The translations under genes were made by a program, and so were the position numbers. Shown piece by piece: positions 43,365-52,861 of a stretch of DNA of 64,000 bases (positions are counted from its first letter, which is position 1; every line of letters starts with the position of its first letter). Origin of the DNA: Nematopogon swammerdamellus (taxonomy: Eukaryota > Arthropoda > Insecta > Lepidoptera > Adelidae). The notes beneath the pieces were generated by a model, which saw only the letters and a list, made by a program, of their open reading frames with translations, ran no database searches and had not been told where the DNA came from. The stretch lies in the NCBI GenBank assembly GCA_946902875.1, contig OX336336.1:29405558-29469557 (forward strand), written 5' to 3'.

Positions 43365-43605
43365 TTACAAGCTGTGCCCGCGGCTCCGCCTGCTCTCATA
43401 TTTAACTTCACTGCTAACCTCATAAGCAATTTAGGGTGATAGTAAGTAGCCTATAGTTGATGGGAAGAATCAAGCTATCCGTAGAATTTTGTTTTATTAA
43501 AATCGGTTCAGTGGTTCTCGAGTTATAAGCGGACAGACAGACATACACTCAGACACTCAGACACTCAGACAGAAAGCAGACGTTGGATTTTATTATAGGT
43601 AAGGA
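43365..43605 (-). mobile_element. Helitron-type element (minus), same family as 22310
   Basis: Starts agctgtgcccgcggctccgc (reverse complement of the 3' end) and contains gttctcgagttataagcgga and aaagcagacgttggatttta. Confidence 0.7.
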
Positions 43606-43624
43606 TAAACTAGCATGAGGGCGA

Positions 43625-43945
43625 AGTTACTTGGAACCGAGTGTAACTACTGCACGACGTTAAGGAGAGAGCTGCGAAGTCGCACTGGAAGCATCCTACA
43701 GAATATGGATAGGTAGAGAGAGGGAGGGAGGTCGAGAGCGGGACTGGTGGTTCTCCGCGTCCTAGTCATCGAAGACTACCTGACGAGGGCTTGATGCGAG
43801 CCGAAACGTAACGCATGCTAGAGAACTACACAGTGACCACTCGCTAGTCCCGACCTCGATTGACACAATCCCCTACTGCCAGTGGGCGTATGTGTTCGTA
43901 TATGTTCGGTGGAGCCATTGCAAGCTGCGCTCCATATCTTCAATA
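43625..43945 (+). mobile_element. R2-group LINE, 3' tail
   Basis: Last codons (GSILQNMDR region: ctggaagcatcctacagaat), then the UTR with gacgagggcttgatgcgagc and cactcgctagtcccgacctc. More diverged than the 13520 copy. Confidence 0.75.
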
Positions 43946-43974
43946 TATATAACATTTGTTTTTGTGACTTGCAG

Positions 43975-44255
43975 AGGGTGCGATAGTCGAGAAAGAGAAG
44001 TCCGTCAAAGTTGAGCGAGAGAAGTTGTCGGGAGGGGAGAAGGAGAGAGTGAGAGAGAGGGAGCGAGAAGAGAAGAAGACGGAGCGGGAGGAGAAGAGAA
44101 CGGAGCGGGAGGAGAAGAGAACGGAGCGGGAGGAGAAGAGAGCGGAGCGGGAGGAGAAGAGAGCGGAGCGGGAGGAGAAGAAAGCGGAGCGGCAGGAGAC
44201 GCCGAGCGACAAGTCCCTGCGCATACTGGAGAGGGATCTGCAGGAGCTCAAGAGG
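43975..44255 (+). CDS. E17: E/R/K-rich charged helix
   Basis: Phase 1 in, phase 0 out, 93 codons. Basic/acidic start (VEKEKSVKVEREKLSGGEKE), then about six copies of a seven-residue repeat REEKRTE / REEKRAE, encoded by 21-bp DNA repeats, then SLRILERDLQELKR. Likely a long single alpha-helix or coiled coil. Acceptor cttgcag, donor gtacgc. Repeat number may vary between individuals. Confidence 0.88.
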
Positions 44256-44342
44256 GTACGCACACGCTCTGTCCTGCTTGTACTGTCGGTGCCAACATTT
44301 ATTGCCACTCGTACAATGTTCACTCAAGACAAAATTTAGGTG

Positions 44343-44955
44343 TATACAGGTTGTTCGGCACATGGACCGACAAAATTTACTCGCGCGACCGTTACATGTT
44401 CTAAATTTGAAAATGCTCCTGAAAACGCTCTCAATAAGTCGATAAGGTGGCCCTGTTACAAAGTTATTGTCGTTCTGTTCTGGTCTCTGTCCCTAATTTT
44501 GGCCACATAGTGAATGATTTGTATGACATGTGGTATATCGTTGGAAAGGGCATAAACTAGCGAACTTTTTAAATGAAAATGAAGCTCTCAATTGCGGTCC
44601 GTTTTTCTTTAAATGAATTAAGAAATTAAGATTCTGTCATATTTTTACTCGTCTTTTGGACTTTGGGAGGTCATAAGTCCTTTTCATAGTATTAACTTCA
44701 TCAAATGATATTTTTCCTAGAATAAGAATACATCGTAAAACCAAATACATTTTATTTCGTGCAGATACAATCATAAACAAAAAAGTTACAAAGGTGTAAA
44801 GCTTGAATTTTGGTAATTTTCAAAAATAAAAAAAAAAATCGTATCTCGATACCACGTGACACCAGACAAAAGGTGTCATAGGTCAAAACCTTGCAAATGA
44901 ACCCACCTACTTACAAAAAAATTTTGTCGGTCCATGTGCCGAACACGCTGTATAT
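44343..44955. mobile_element. TIR element, about 613 bp
   Basis: Ends TATACAGGTTGTTCGGCACA and TGTGCCGAACACGCTGTATA, with complementarity continuing inward (tggaccgacaaaattt / aaattttgtcggtcca). No transposase. Confidence 0.8.
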
Positions 44956-45310
44956 TATGATGAAACTTTGGTGGACACTACTTTCATCGAGAAGAATATT
45001 GTTATCTCGAACGAAGCTCGGCTTTCGGCCTCGCCATTTTTACTTTCATCGAGAATGTTTATTGTTTACCTGGATGTAGCTTGGCCTAGCCTTTAGTTAC
45101 TTACTTTCTTCAAGAAGGTTTATTATTTACCTGAATGCAGGTCGGCTTTTCTTCTTGCTTACTTACTAACTATGGTAAGTAGCACCTAGTAGATTTAAAA
45201 TTTTAAAAACATGTCAAACTAATAAAACCAAAAATTTCATTTCTAAATTGTAAAAAAATCCACAAAGTATAGTTCATTATTTATTGTTTAATACCTTGAT
45301 AATCCAAACT
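44956..45310. other. Unassigned intron sequence
   Basis: Contains a loose repeat of tttcatcgagaa/ttcttcaagaagg motifs; family unknown. Confidence 0.35.
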
Positions 45311-45316
45311 ACCAAA

Positions 45317-45454
45317 AAACTTGCACTGTTGGGACTCACGAAGCGTTCTGTGGGTGTCTAGCGGGTTCTATTTATTGATAAATAAAAACTTGCACTGTTC
45401 GGACTCACGAAGCGTTCTGTGGGTGTCTAGCGGGTTCTATTTATTGATAAATAA
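45317..45454. repeat. 69-bp tandem duplication
   Basis: Two consecutive copies of aacttgcactgttgggactc through gggttctatttattgataaa, differing by one base in the first part. Confidence 0.85.
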
Positions 45455-45459
45455 AAAAC

Positions 45460-45815
45460 CTTGCCCCTCAAATTACGTAGCATCCCGTTTTCGGATAACG
45501 AGAGGTCATTTTCGTCTAGCCCGGTCTGAGCAAGTGTTAAGTGCCGATATGGCTCGCGAGTGGGGTATTTTCTTGACATTTGGAGTAGGAGAATCGTCAA
45601 TAAATAAAAGATTCGTCATTCCTGGATTCGTCAGCGAGAGGGGGTCACTTGGCGCTATTCGGATTATAGAGGTGCTCGGATTATCGAGGCTCTACTGTAA
45701 TTGTTTTCGGACTGGGATGGTGGGAGCGACTGCGGCGGCATAGGCTGTCGGACTACCGGACGTGCCAATGTACTGAAGTACCGGATTAGTGAGACTACTA
45801 TACTTACCATTTGTA
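45460..45815. mobile_element. pogo/Tigger-like MITE remnants
   Basis: The sequences gctcggattatcgaggctct followed by actgta, and ccggattagtgagactacta, resemble pogo/Tigger terminal repeats. Clear paired ends were not established. Confidence 0.4.
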
Positions 45816-45854
45816 CTACTGCACGTACAAGGGATTTGACTCCCTTATACTTCT

Positions 45855-46252
45855 AGGTGGTAGGGTTTAACCCGTCCGGGTTGGTACCACCGCTGTACCC
45901 AAGGACTTCATTGTACCCAAGGGCTTCGATAGCGAATATTTTAATTTGTGGAAGAAAAAGTGGAAACGTTTTTGGAAGCCATTTTATTTGCGAGCTATTT
46001 TGACAATGACATTCATTCATAAAAAGAATTAAGAAAAAACTAAAATTACGTATGTGCATACATCACAACGGCATTGAATGAAAGGTCGGTCGAAACGGCT
46101 ATGTAAATAGTTTGTGTTTTCCGTCCAGTTTAGTGTAGCCGGCACGACCGAAGGGAAGCACTGAAGTGGCACCAAGTTCGCCCGGTGTTATGGGCTGACA
46201 TCACGGATGTTGTAGGTGATGTAGCCAACCGTGTCTGTTTCCAAAAAAAAAA
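45855..46252 (+). mobile_element. SINE family 1, interrupted
   Basis: Body block at 45855-45893 (ggtagggtttaacccgtccg) and 3' part at about 46065-46252 (cattgaatgaaaggtcggtc ... gttatgggctgacatcacgg, A-tail at 46243) are separated by about 170 bp of unrelated sequence. Confidence 0.75.
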
Positions 46253-46400
46253 AAAACTTGCACCGGATAATGAAAGGTGGGTGTTTGCGCTGTGAGGTGT
46301 GGGTGAGATGTGTGCCGGCACCACACGCAACAATTGTTAGCGTGCGTTGGGTGTAGCTGCCGCGCGACTGTGTCCTTACAGGAGGTGTGTGTGATTGCAG

Positions 46401-46480
46401 ACGAGCGAGCGCGCGGCACCGGCGCCGCGCCGCGGCCGCCCGCCCAACTCCATCTCGCAGGGGCAAGCCTCCAAGCACAA
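46401..46480 (+). CDS. E18: first AT-hook
   Basis: Phase 0 in, phase 2 out. TSERAAPAPRRGRPPNSISQ then GQASKHK. The RRGRPPN core is a classical AT-hook, which binds the minor groove of AT-rich DNA. Acceptor gattgcag, donor gtctgt. Confidence 0.85.
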
Positions 46481-46599
46481 GTCTGTATACATTTCAGCTG
46501 CTCTCTCCTCATCCATCCGCTATACAATGTTAACTCTCCGCTGTGCCACCAACGCGGAGGCTCAACAACCATACACCTAGTCTACCATAATTATACCAA

Positions 46600-46895
46600 G
46601 TCTACAGTCAATGTACGAAAGGAGCACTGAAGAACGTCTTCGCGGTCACTCATTAAAACTAAAATGGCCGACACATAGAACCAACCCCAGTAATCATTTT
46701 CTGATGCACCGGGTCGTAAGGGCCTGGAATAAATTATCTGAGGACACCGTCAGCGCCCCCTCAGTTAATTCTTTAAAAAACCAATTAGATAAAAACAAAC
46801 AAACAAAAATACTTAAAAACAATACAAGTGCACTCATAAATTCAAAAACAGAATACACGCACCAGCTGTCAGCTGTCAGTGTTTAAAATAAATAA
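46600..46895 (+). mobile_element. CR1-like LINE 3' end
   Basis: YERSTEERLRGHSLKLKWPT, HRVVRAWNKLSEDTVSAPSV; stop, then an (aaat)n tail. Same family as 31675-31990. Confidence 0.8.
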
Positions 46896-46917
46896 ATAAA
46901 TAAATAATGATATAACA

Positions 46918-47140
46918 TGGTATGGTATGGTATGGTATGGTATTTATTTGGTCTTTTTGGTATAATTATACACTTAGACAGGTCAGATTTTATAAACAAA
47001 TTTCTTATTATTCTATTTCGATCCAAGCAAAAATAGGCCATCGTCAAAACACAGAAAATTAAAAAATGCACAAAATATTGAAATACCACAACTGTAACAA
47101 ATTAAAATCAAACATATGTCACTGTACAAAAAGTTCAAAT
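46918..47140 (-). mobile_element. 3' UTR copy of the L2/CR1-like LINE
   Basis: (tatgg)n tail and about 200 bp nearly identical to 35692-35910. Confidence 0.85.
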
Positions 47141-47414
47141 GACAAAGCCGAAGCCGAACATAATTATGTTGGTTACATATCAGGCCTCTAATTTCAAAAA
47201 TGGCTATGTCAATGTTTTGACATTTTACAGTATACCTTAAAAACACTGTCTTCTTCTGTGCACGATATAGTCAACTTAGAATTGTGATTTTTGCAAATAA
47301 TTGTTGCTACATATATTTTCAATCTATACCATGAATAAAATGTAAAGAAATTCACTACCTGAGTCCATTCGCTTTCAAAACACGAATCGCTTCTACACTC
47401 GTACTCCCTGCCCA

Positions 47415-47588
47415 TATATTTCATCCCAAGTACAGCCTGGGGTTATTCAAAAGGGGCATGAAAAGGCTCCTGTCAGGCCGGCATGGCATTCGCAATCCCC
47501 ACGCATTCGCATCACAGAATGCCCATGGGCATCGTTAGACACATAGTTGTAGGTGAAAGAATGCCAGATGTCGCTCTATCTATAAAAA
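47415..47588 (+). mobile_element. LINE family A 3' end
   Basis: ggccggcatggcattcgcaa, cccatgggcatcgttagaca, ending ctataaaaaa. Directly joined to an RTE-type 3' end. Confidence 0.75.
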
Positions 47589-47980
47589 AACTGGCCAAGT
47601 GCGAGTCGAACTCGTGCACCGAGGGTTCCGTATCGCCATGTCATGGCTAGCGCCACTCACGCCATCTATGCCGTGTTATGAAATGCTTCATATTAGTTAA
47701 ATTTCATGAGTAGTTAAAATGCTTCATAATCTATTCGGTAGATGGCGCGCGCGCATACACTTTTTGGTTTCTTCTATGGAAACCTCTGTGAATTTTTTAC
47801 CTTTTCTTATTTTTATTATTTGTTGTTATATTGGCCATAAAAACACACATTCTGTGAACATTTCAACAGGCTACGTATTACGGTTCAAGAGATACAGCCC
47901 TCGGATAGACGGAAGGACGGACAGACAGACGGCGTAGGCTTAATAATAGGGTCCCGTACCGGATACGGAACCCTAAAAAA
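47587..47980 (+). mobile_element. RTE-type LINE/SINE 3' end, copy 2
   Basis: As 28252-28590: ggccaagtgcgagtcgaact ... gtcccgtaccggatacggaa. Abuts E19 within 50 bp. Confidence 0.8.
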
Positions 47981-48027
47981 GTGGGCTTGCTGTGTGTGTA
48001 TAGAACGCTAGCCGGTGTGTTTGTCAG

Positions 48028-48220
48028 GATGTTGGCGCTGCGCACGCCGCCGCCGCCGCTGCCGCCGCCGAGCGCGCTCAAGCGACGCCTGGCCGCCGCC
48101 CCCGCGCCCGCCGCCGCCGCCGCCGGCCGCGACCGCGACAAGCGACCCCGCGACCACCACGCCGACAAGGACTCACCCAGGGACAAGAGCACCAAGGACA
48201 GCAGGGAGAGAGACGTCAAG
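48028..48220 (+). CDS. E19: Pro/Ala linker and charged RD-rich segment
   Basis: Phase 2 in, phase 0 out. The split codon AA|G precedes MLALRTPPPPLPPPSALKRR, an alanine run, then GRDRDKRPRDHHADKDSPRD. The basic patch LKRR and RDRDKRPRD may support nuclear localisation. Acceptor tgtcag, donor gttcgc. Confidence 0.82.
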
Positions 48221-48811
48221 GTTCGCTCTCATCTTTTTAGTATTATTCCTTAGTCAGCTATACTGGCGGGGACCCTTATAGAGTCAGTCAAGTGTCTGTC
48301 CATCTGACGCATGCGTTGTGAGAGACAATTATTGCAGAACGTATAGTGCAATTTTGTAGTTGCGGCAAGAATACAGTATCAAATTAGATATACCTGTATC
48401 CAATGTATATATAGAGACGAACTGTGCGTATAGTGTTTATACACGCAGTTTCACCAGAGCATTTCCCAGCTCATTTGCAGTAAACAATCTACGTCGCATG
48501 TTTCTCTGAGATGAGATTTTCCTTACAAAATTGTTAAACTATTTTTACAAATTTTTAGTATTTCTTACAAAAGAAATTCAAACTTGACTTGTAAAAAAAT
48601 TTTGTTGGAAAAACATTTCGTCTCTTCGCTGGGGTGAATGGTGGTGAAAGGTCCGCAGTATGTATATACACCTGATACATTACCAGCTGTATCGGTCGGC
48701 TAGGCCTTCAACGCTTCGGTTGCCCGGACCGAGGTGATAGGAGACAGACGTATCTAGTACGATAGCTTATAGCAACTTAGGAGTATGTTGTTATGGATTG
48801 TGGTTAACCAG

Positions 48812-48897
48812 GTGCAGATGTCGCCGGTTGCAGAGACGCCGCGTCGCTCGTCGCGTCCCTCCCGCGTCAAGGACTACGCCAAGATGATACGAGATAG
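48812..48897 (+). CDS. E20: basic conserved-looking segment
   Basis: Phase 0 in, phase 2 out. VQMSPVAETPRRSSRPSRVK then DYAKMIRDR. An alternative acceptor 6 nt downstream (before ATGTCG) would drop VQ and stay in frame. Donor gtgatg. Confidence 0.75.
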
Positions 48898-48994
48898 GTG
48901 ATGCACATTTCTTCACCGTAACCTCCTTCTCATCGAACCTATAATGATTATCGAGCTTGTGGAGTACATAGGGCAAGTTGGGGGGGAACTAGTT

Positions 48995-49545
48995 TCGGAG
49001 ACTTTGGGGTTTTGCTTGAAGATCCTCAACTAAGAGAGACTAGTTTGAGAGACCGAGGGGTTTTGCTTGAAGATCCCCAACTAAGAGATACTAGTTTGGG
49101 AGACGGAGGGGTTTTGCTTGAAGATCCCCAACTAAGAGAGACTAATTTGGAGACCGAGGAGTTTTGCTTAAAGATCCCCAACTAAGAAAGACTAGTTTGG
49201 GAGACTGAGGAGTTTTGCTTGAAGATCCCCTACTAAGAGAGACTAGTTTGGGAGACCGAGGGGTTTTGCTTGAAGATCCCCAACTAAGAGAGACTAATTT
49301 GGAGACCGAGGAGTTTTGCTTAAAGATCCCCAACTAAGAAAGACTAGTTTGGGAGACTGAGGAGTTTTGCTTGAAGATCCCCTACTAAGAGAGACTAGTT
49401 TGGGAGACCGAGGGGTTTTGCTTGAAGATCCCCTACTAAGAGAGACTAGTTTGGGAGACCGAGGGGTTTTGCTTGAAGATCCCCAACTAAGAGAAACTAG
49501 TTTGGGAGATCGAGGGCTTTTGCACGACCAAGAGGGACTAGTTTG
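48995..49545. repeat. 51-bp minisatellite, about 10 units
   Basis: Unit gttttgcttgaagatcccca followed by actaagagagactagtttgg and gagaccgaggg. As 51 is divisible by 3, ORFs with a 17-residue period appear on both strands (49142-49333, 49367-49666); these are repeat artefacts. In the E20-E21 intron. Confidence 0.95.
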
Positions 49546-49679
49546 CAGACGGAGCAGTCAACCCTACAGCGACAGCATCTGCTTACGAATGGAAAGTGTA
49601 GGACTTATTGTTCTGTGTGCCTCTGGTGATCTTATATGCGTGTATTTTTTATGTGATCTGACATGAAAGTGGTTCATGC

Positions 49680-50950
49680 TCACATACAACCGCCATGAAT
49701 TATATTACACCATTGTCCTGACAGAATAAGGTGCCATGTCATGGTTTACCTCCTTTCGGTTTCTTTTTATATAATCTTTGTATGTAGTCTATTATATGTT
49801 ATAGAGAGGGATAGAAACTTATATTTTTGTAAATTGCCTAATGGAAATAAGCCCGCCCTTGCATAAAGTGTAATAAGTGGCATAAAGTGTATTATTATTA
49901 TATTATTAGTACTGAATGATCTCGGCCGTCGTCCTCAGTGCTGTGCTGGTGGATAGCATGAGGTGCATGCAGCGGCTGTGCTCCGTGGACCCGTGGGGTG
50001 ACTCACAACGAACATGCACATTCTGTCGATTGCTGCTGGGGTTGCGAATGCCACACCGGCTTCACAGTCAGGCCTTCGTCACTCGCTCAAGGTCGCGCGT
50101 TAAATGCCTACCGCTTGGGGTGTCGGTTAATGCACAAGTAAACAGTGGTCTGCCGCTATTCAGCCAGAGCGAGCGCACGCACCGCGCATCTACTACGTTT
50201 CGTTTCGAATTTAGAAATGTCGAAATCACGTCATTATTGTGCAGCATTTTGAATTTATTTCTAGTAATTTATTTATTCATGTTAGTAGGTCATAGATTTA
50301 AAATAATATTATCATATTGCCAATAACATTTGTTAGATGACGCCGAACAGCATGGTATGTAGGTATGGCCTAATTCGTATAAGGATATAAATAGAACATT
50401 CATGCGTTCTTTGTCTCAATTTTCGTTTTATACAATAAAAACACCAATAAAACAATAGGTACATTGTAGATGATCATAAAATGTATTGATCAAACAAAAC
50501 TATCACTGGAAGGTTGCACGCTTCCATGTGAAAAACTAATTGTGACTCTAAACGCATGTATGAATTTGCCGTAGCTAAATATCGTATCGTTGGTAGGTAT
50601 CATGTTCATTTAATTCCTCACAAAAAGACAGCCCAAAGACACAAGCCCTTACACGCGCTGAACGACGCGCTTTCGAGATAGAGTTACGCGACAGAAAGAG
50701 AAGCGAAATGTAGGTGGTTATCGTGGTTAGGCATGCAGCTCTGTGCGAGTCAATTGTACTTTATCGCGTTGTCGCAGAGTAGGTATTTCTTTGTGAGTGT
50801 TTGTACAGAGAAGCTTCTGTACGTATCTATTCTGTGTCACAGTGCCTGTTTCCGCCCCTCTCGAAGGACCAGAGACTCTAGCTGCAGAGTCAAAGGGTTC
50901 TGTAGACTGATAGTATCCACTGTGGTGTCTGACGTGCGCCCCTGTCGTCT
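49680..50950. other. Intron, mostly unassigned
   Basis: A diverged LINE A-like trace is possible at about 50000-50100. Otherwise no gene or repeat recognised. Confidence 0.35.
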
Positions 50951-50962
50951 CCGTGTCCGCAG

Positions 50963-51068
50963 CCAGGAGAGCGACTCCTCCGAGGAGGGCGAGAGCGCAG
51001 ACAGCGACGGGGAGCCGGCCGCCTCCGCCGCCGCCGCCGCCGCGTCCGCCGCGCACGCGCACAGCGAT
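50963..51068 (+). CDS. E21: acidic Ser/Glu and Ala-rich linker
   Basis: Phase 2 in, phase 0 out. SQESDSSEEGESADSDGEPA then an alanine run and HAHSD. The SDSSEEGE stretch is a typical CK2-type phosphorylation context. Acceptor tccgcag, donor gtcagt. Confidence 0.8.
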
Positions 51069-51223
51069 GTCAGTACGCACTCTCACACTCGCTACTATAT
51101 GTATACTCACTAACACAGTGCGGCGGCCCCCTTTCCTTCACACAAAACTGATTATGTATGTGAAATTGAACCGTGTTTGATAATTTTAAATTTTTTTGCG
51201 CTAATGACATTTCCATTGTGGGT

Positions 51224-51478
51224 ATAGTATCTGCGCTCCAGTCTGACAATACCGGTCATTCACCCCTTCCTCTCAGCACGCACACATGCGCAGAGAGGCG
51301 TGTGTATCATAACATAGTACGAACGGTCAGGCGGCCGCCCGGCTACCGCAATAAGCTAGCGACAGTAATTTCGCTCGATATGCAGAACATAGGGAAGTAT
51401 CGCTTCCGCAAATACGAGTACATTGGTAGGAAGGGGTGAATGACCGGTATTGTCAGACTGGAGCGCAGATACTATAAT
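51224..51478. mobile_element. MITE with about 48-bp TIRs
   Basis: TATAGTATCTGCGCTCCAGT and ACTGGAGCGCAGATACTATA ends, continuing inward through ctgacaataccggtcattca. A GC-rich core separates the arms. Confidence 0.9.
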
Positions 51479-51845
51479 ATAGTTACTGGCGGATGCATGA
51501 TGGAGGTCTGTCGCGCTCTCTCCCTCCCGGCGCGCACAGTATCAGCTCACCTCCCTGCCCTGTCGCAGCTCACAGTCGAACTCTGCTGTTTCCGCGTGTA
51601 GTTGGGTTTGAAGTTATACTTCTTTAGGCGCGTTATGTAAATGGCGCAGAGAATAAAAACCTTTATCGCATAAAAATTGTTTGTATGTATTTATATGTAT
51701 GTATTGTGCGGTGCTGCCTGGAGAGGGAGAGATTTCAATTCCAAAAAAGGATAACTTGTGATGCGAGTACATAAGTACACGCATCCATTTTTTGTTTTTA
51801 TGGCAGCTCACTGTGCTATCTTACAAGTGTGTTGAACAGTCGCAG

Positions 51846-52021
51846 GCGCCGCGTCGTCGCGGCCGGCCCCCGGGCTCGGGCCGCGCCCCCGCGCCCGCCG
51901 CCGCCGCCCCCGCGCCGCCCGCCGCCTCCCCCGCACCCGCCCCCTCACCGGCCGCCGCCCCCGTCGCGGCCACGCCGGCCGCCCCGCGCCGCCGCGGCCG
52001 CCCACCCAACCAGCCACCCGC
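51846..52021 (+). CDS. E22: two AT-hooks in an Ala/Pro linker
   Basis: Phase 0 in, phase 2 out. APRRRGRPPGSGRAPAPAAA ... AAPRRRGRPPNQPPA: two RRRGRPP AT-hooks separated by about 40 Ala/Pro residues. A 6-nt longer start (TCG CAG after gaacag) is also in frame. Donor gttagt. Confidence 0.88.
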
Positions 52022-52119
52022 GTTAGTATACAACATACATATATATATACAACAGCTACAGTAGACGCGTGCGTTCGCGGGGCGTACAGGAGACATGCGA
52101 GAATGGAATGCCTCACTGA

Positions 52120-52430
52120 ACATGGAAGATGAGTAGAATGGTACGTGGGCAGTACCTGCATACGGTTCACCGGGTGACTGAGCTGAAGTGGCAGTGGGCT
52201 GGGCACGTCAGCCGAAGAGACAACGGCCGTTGAAGTAACCATGTCCTACACTGGCGACCGTGGATGGGGAAACGGGGTGTGGGAAGATCGCGCGCCAGAT
52301 GGGACACGGCATCAAGTACATCGGATGAAAGCAGTGGTTCCGTACCGCTAAAGGCCGGGAGAACTGGGGAAAATTGTAGAGGCGCATGTCCAGCAGTGGA
52401 CGCAAGCGCGCCGACTGACTGACCGACCCA
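52120..52430 (+). mobile_element. RTE-clade LINE 3' end
   Basis: Degenerate coding for the RTE C-terminal motif (ELKWQWAGHVSRR, then RPWMGKRGVGRSRARWD and a WKQWFR..AK.RENWGK region). Confidence 0.7.
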
Positions 52431-52589
52431 CATACCAAAAATTCTGCTTCAGTCGCCTATCATTATCGTCATGGAAGACATCAAGATAACTTCCATATAG
52501 TGCTTACAGTGATCATGATGTCATATCCTGGCTGCGAGTTGAAGTAGCAGGACTGCCGGGCTCTACTGTGGCTACTTACAAATAATTAA

Positions 52590-52861
52590 CCGATACCAGG
52601 CCTCACGCACTTTATGTACTTGCACGCGCTAATTACCTACCGCCCGGTGCACCACCGGCGGTGTAATTCAGTAGAAATTCGTCAGCCGCGCGAAACATAC
52701 CTACACGCTAGCCCACGCAACTGCGCGCAGCTGCAAAGCAATAACCACTTTACACTCGATCGTTAAGGTACATTTTCGCATGCAGCGATTGGCGACGTGA
52801 AGCAGGCTATTAAAGACGAAGGTATGGAACTTTTATATGGAGTGATTTATATGTTACGAAG
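52590..52861. repeat. Repeat unit, left part (target of the R2-group LINE)
   Basis: Matches 56215-56475 (catgcactcgtacttgcgcg-like start, cagcgattggcgacgtgaa, gtatggaacttttatatgga). The LINE sits between this and 54647-54670. Confidence 0.75.

Noticed and set aside
43818..44363. Minus-strand Leu/Ser-rich ORFs (181 and 127 codons)
   Set aside because: Antisense of the E17 charged-helix repeat.
49142..49666. Repetitive ORFs on both strands with 17-residue period
   Set aside because: Explained by the 51-bp minisatellite.
50727..51116. Minus-strand Gly/Arg-rich ORF, and similar ones at 41539-41815, 51808-52242, 54787-55128, 59466-59883, 47878-48219
   Set aside because: Antisense shadows of GC-rich Ala/Pro exons of the ZAD gene.
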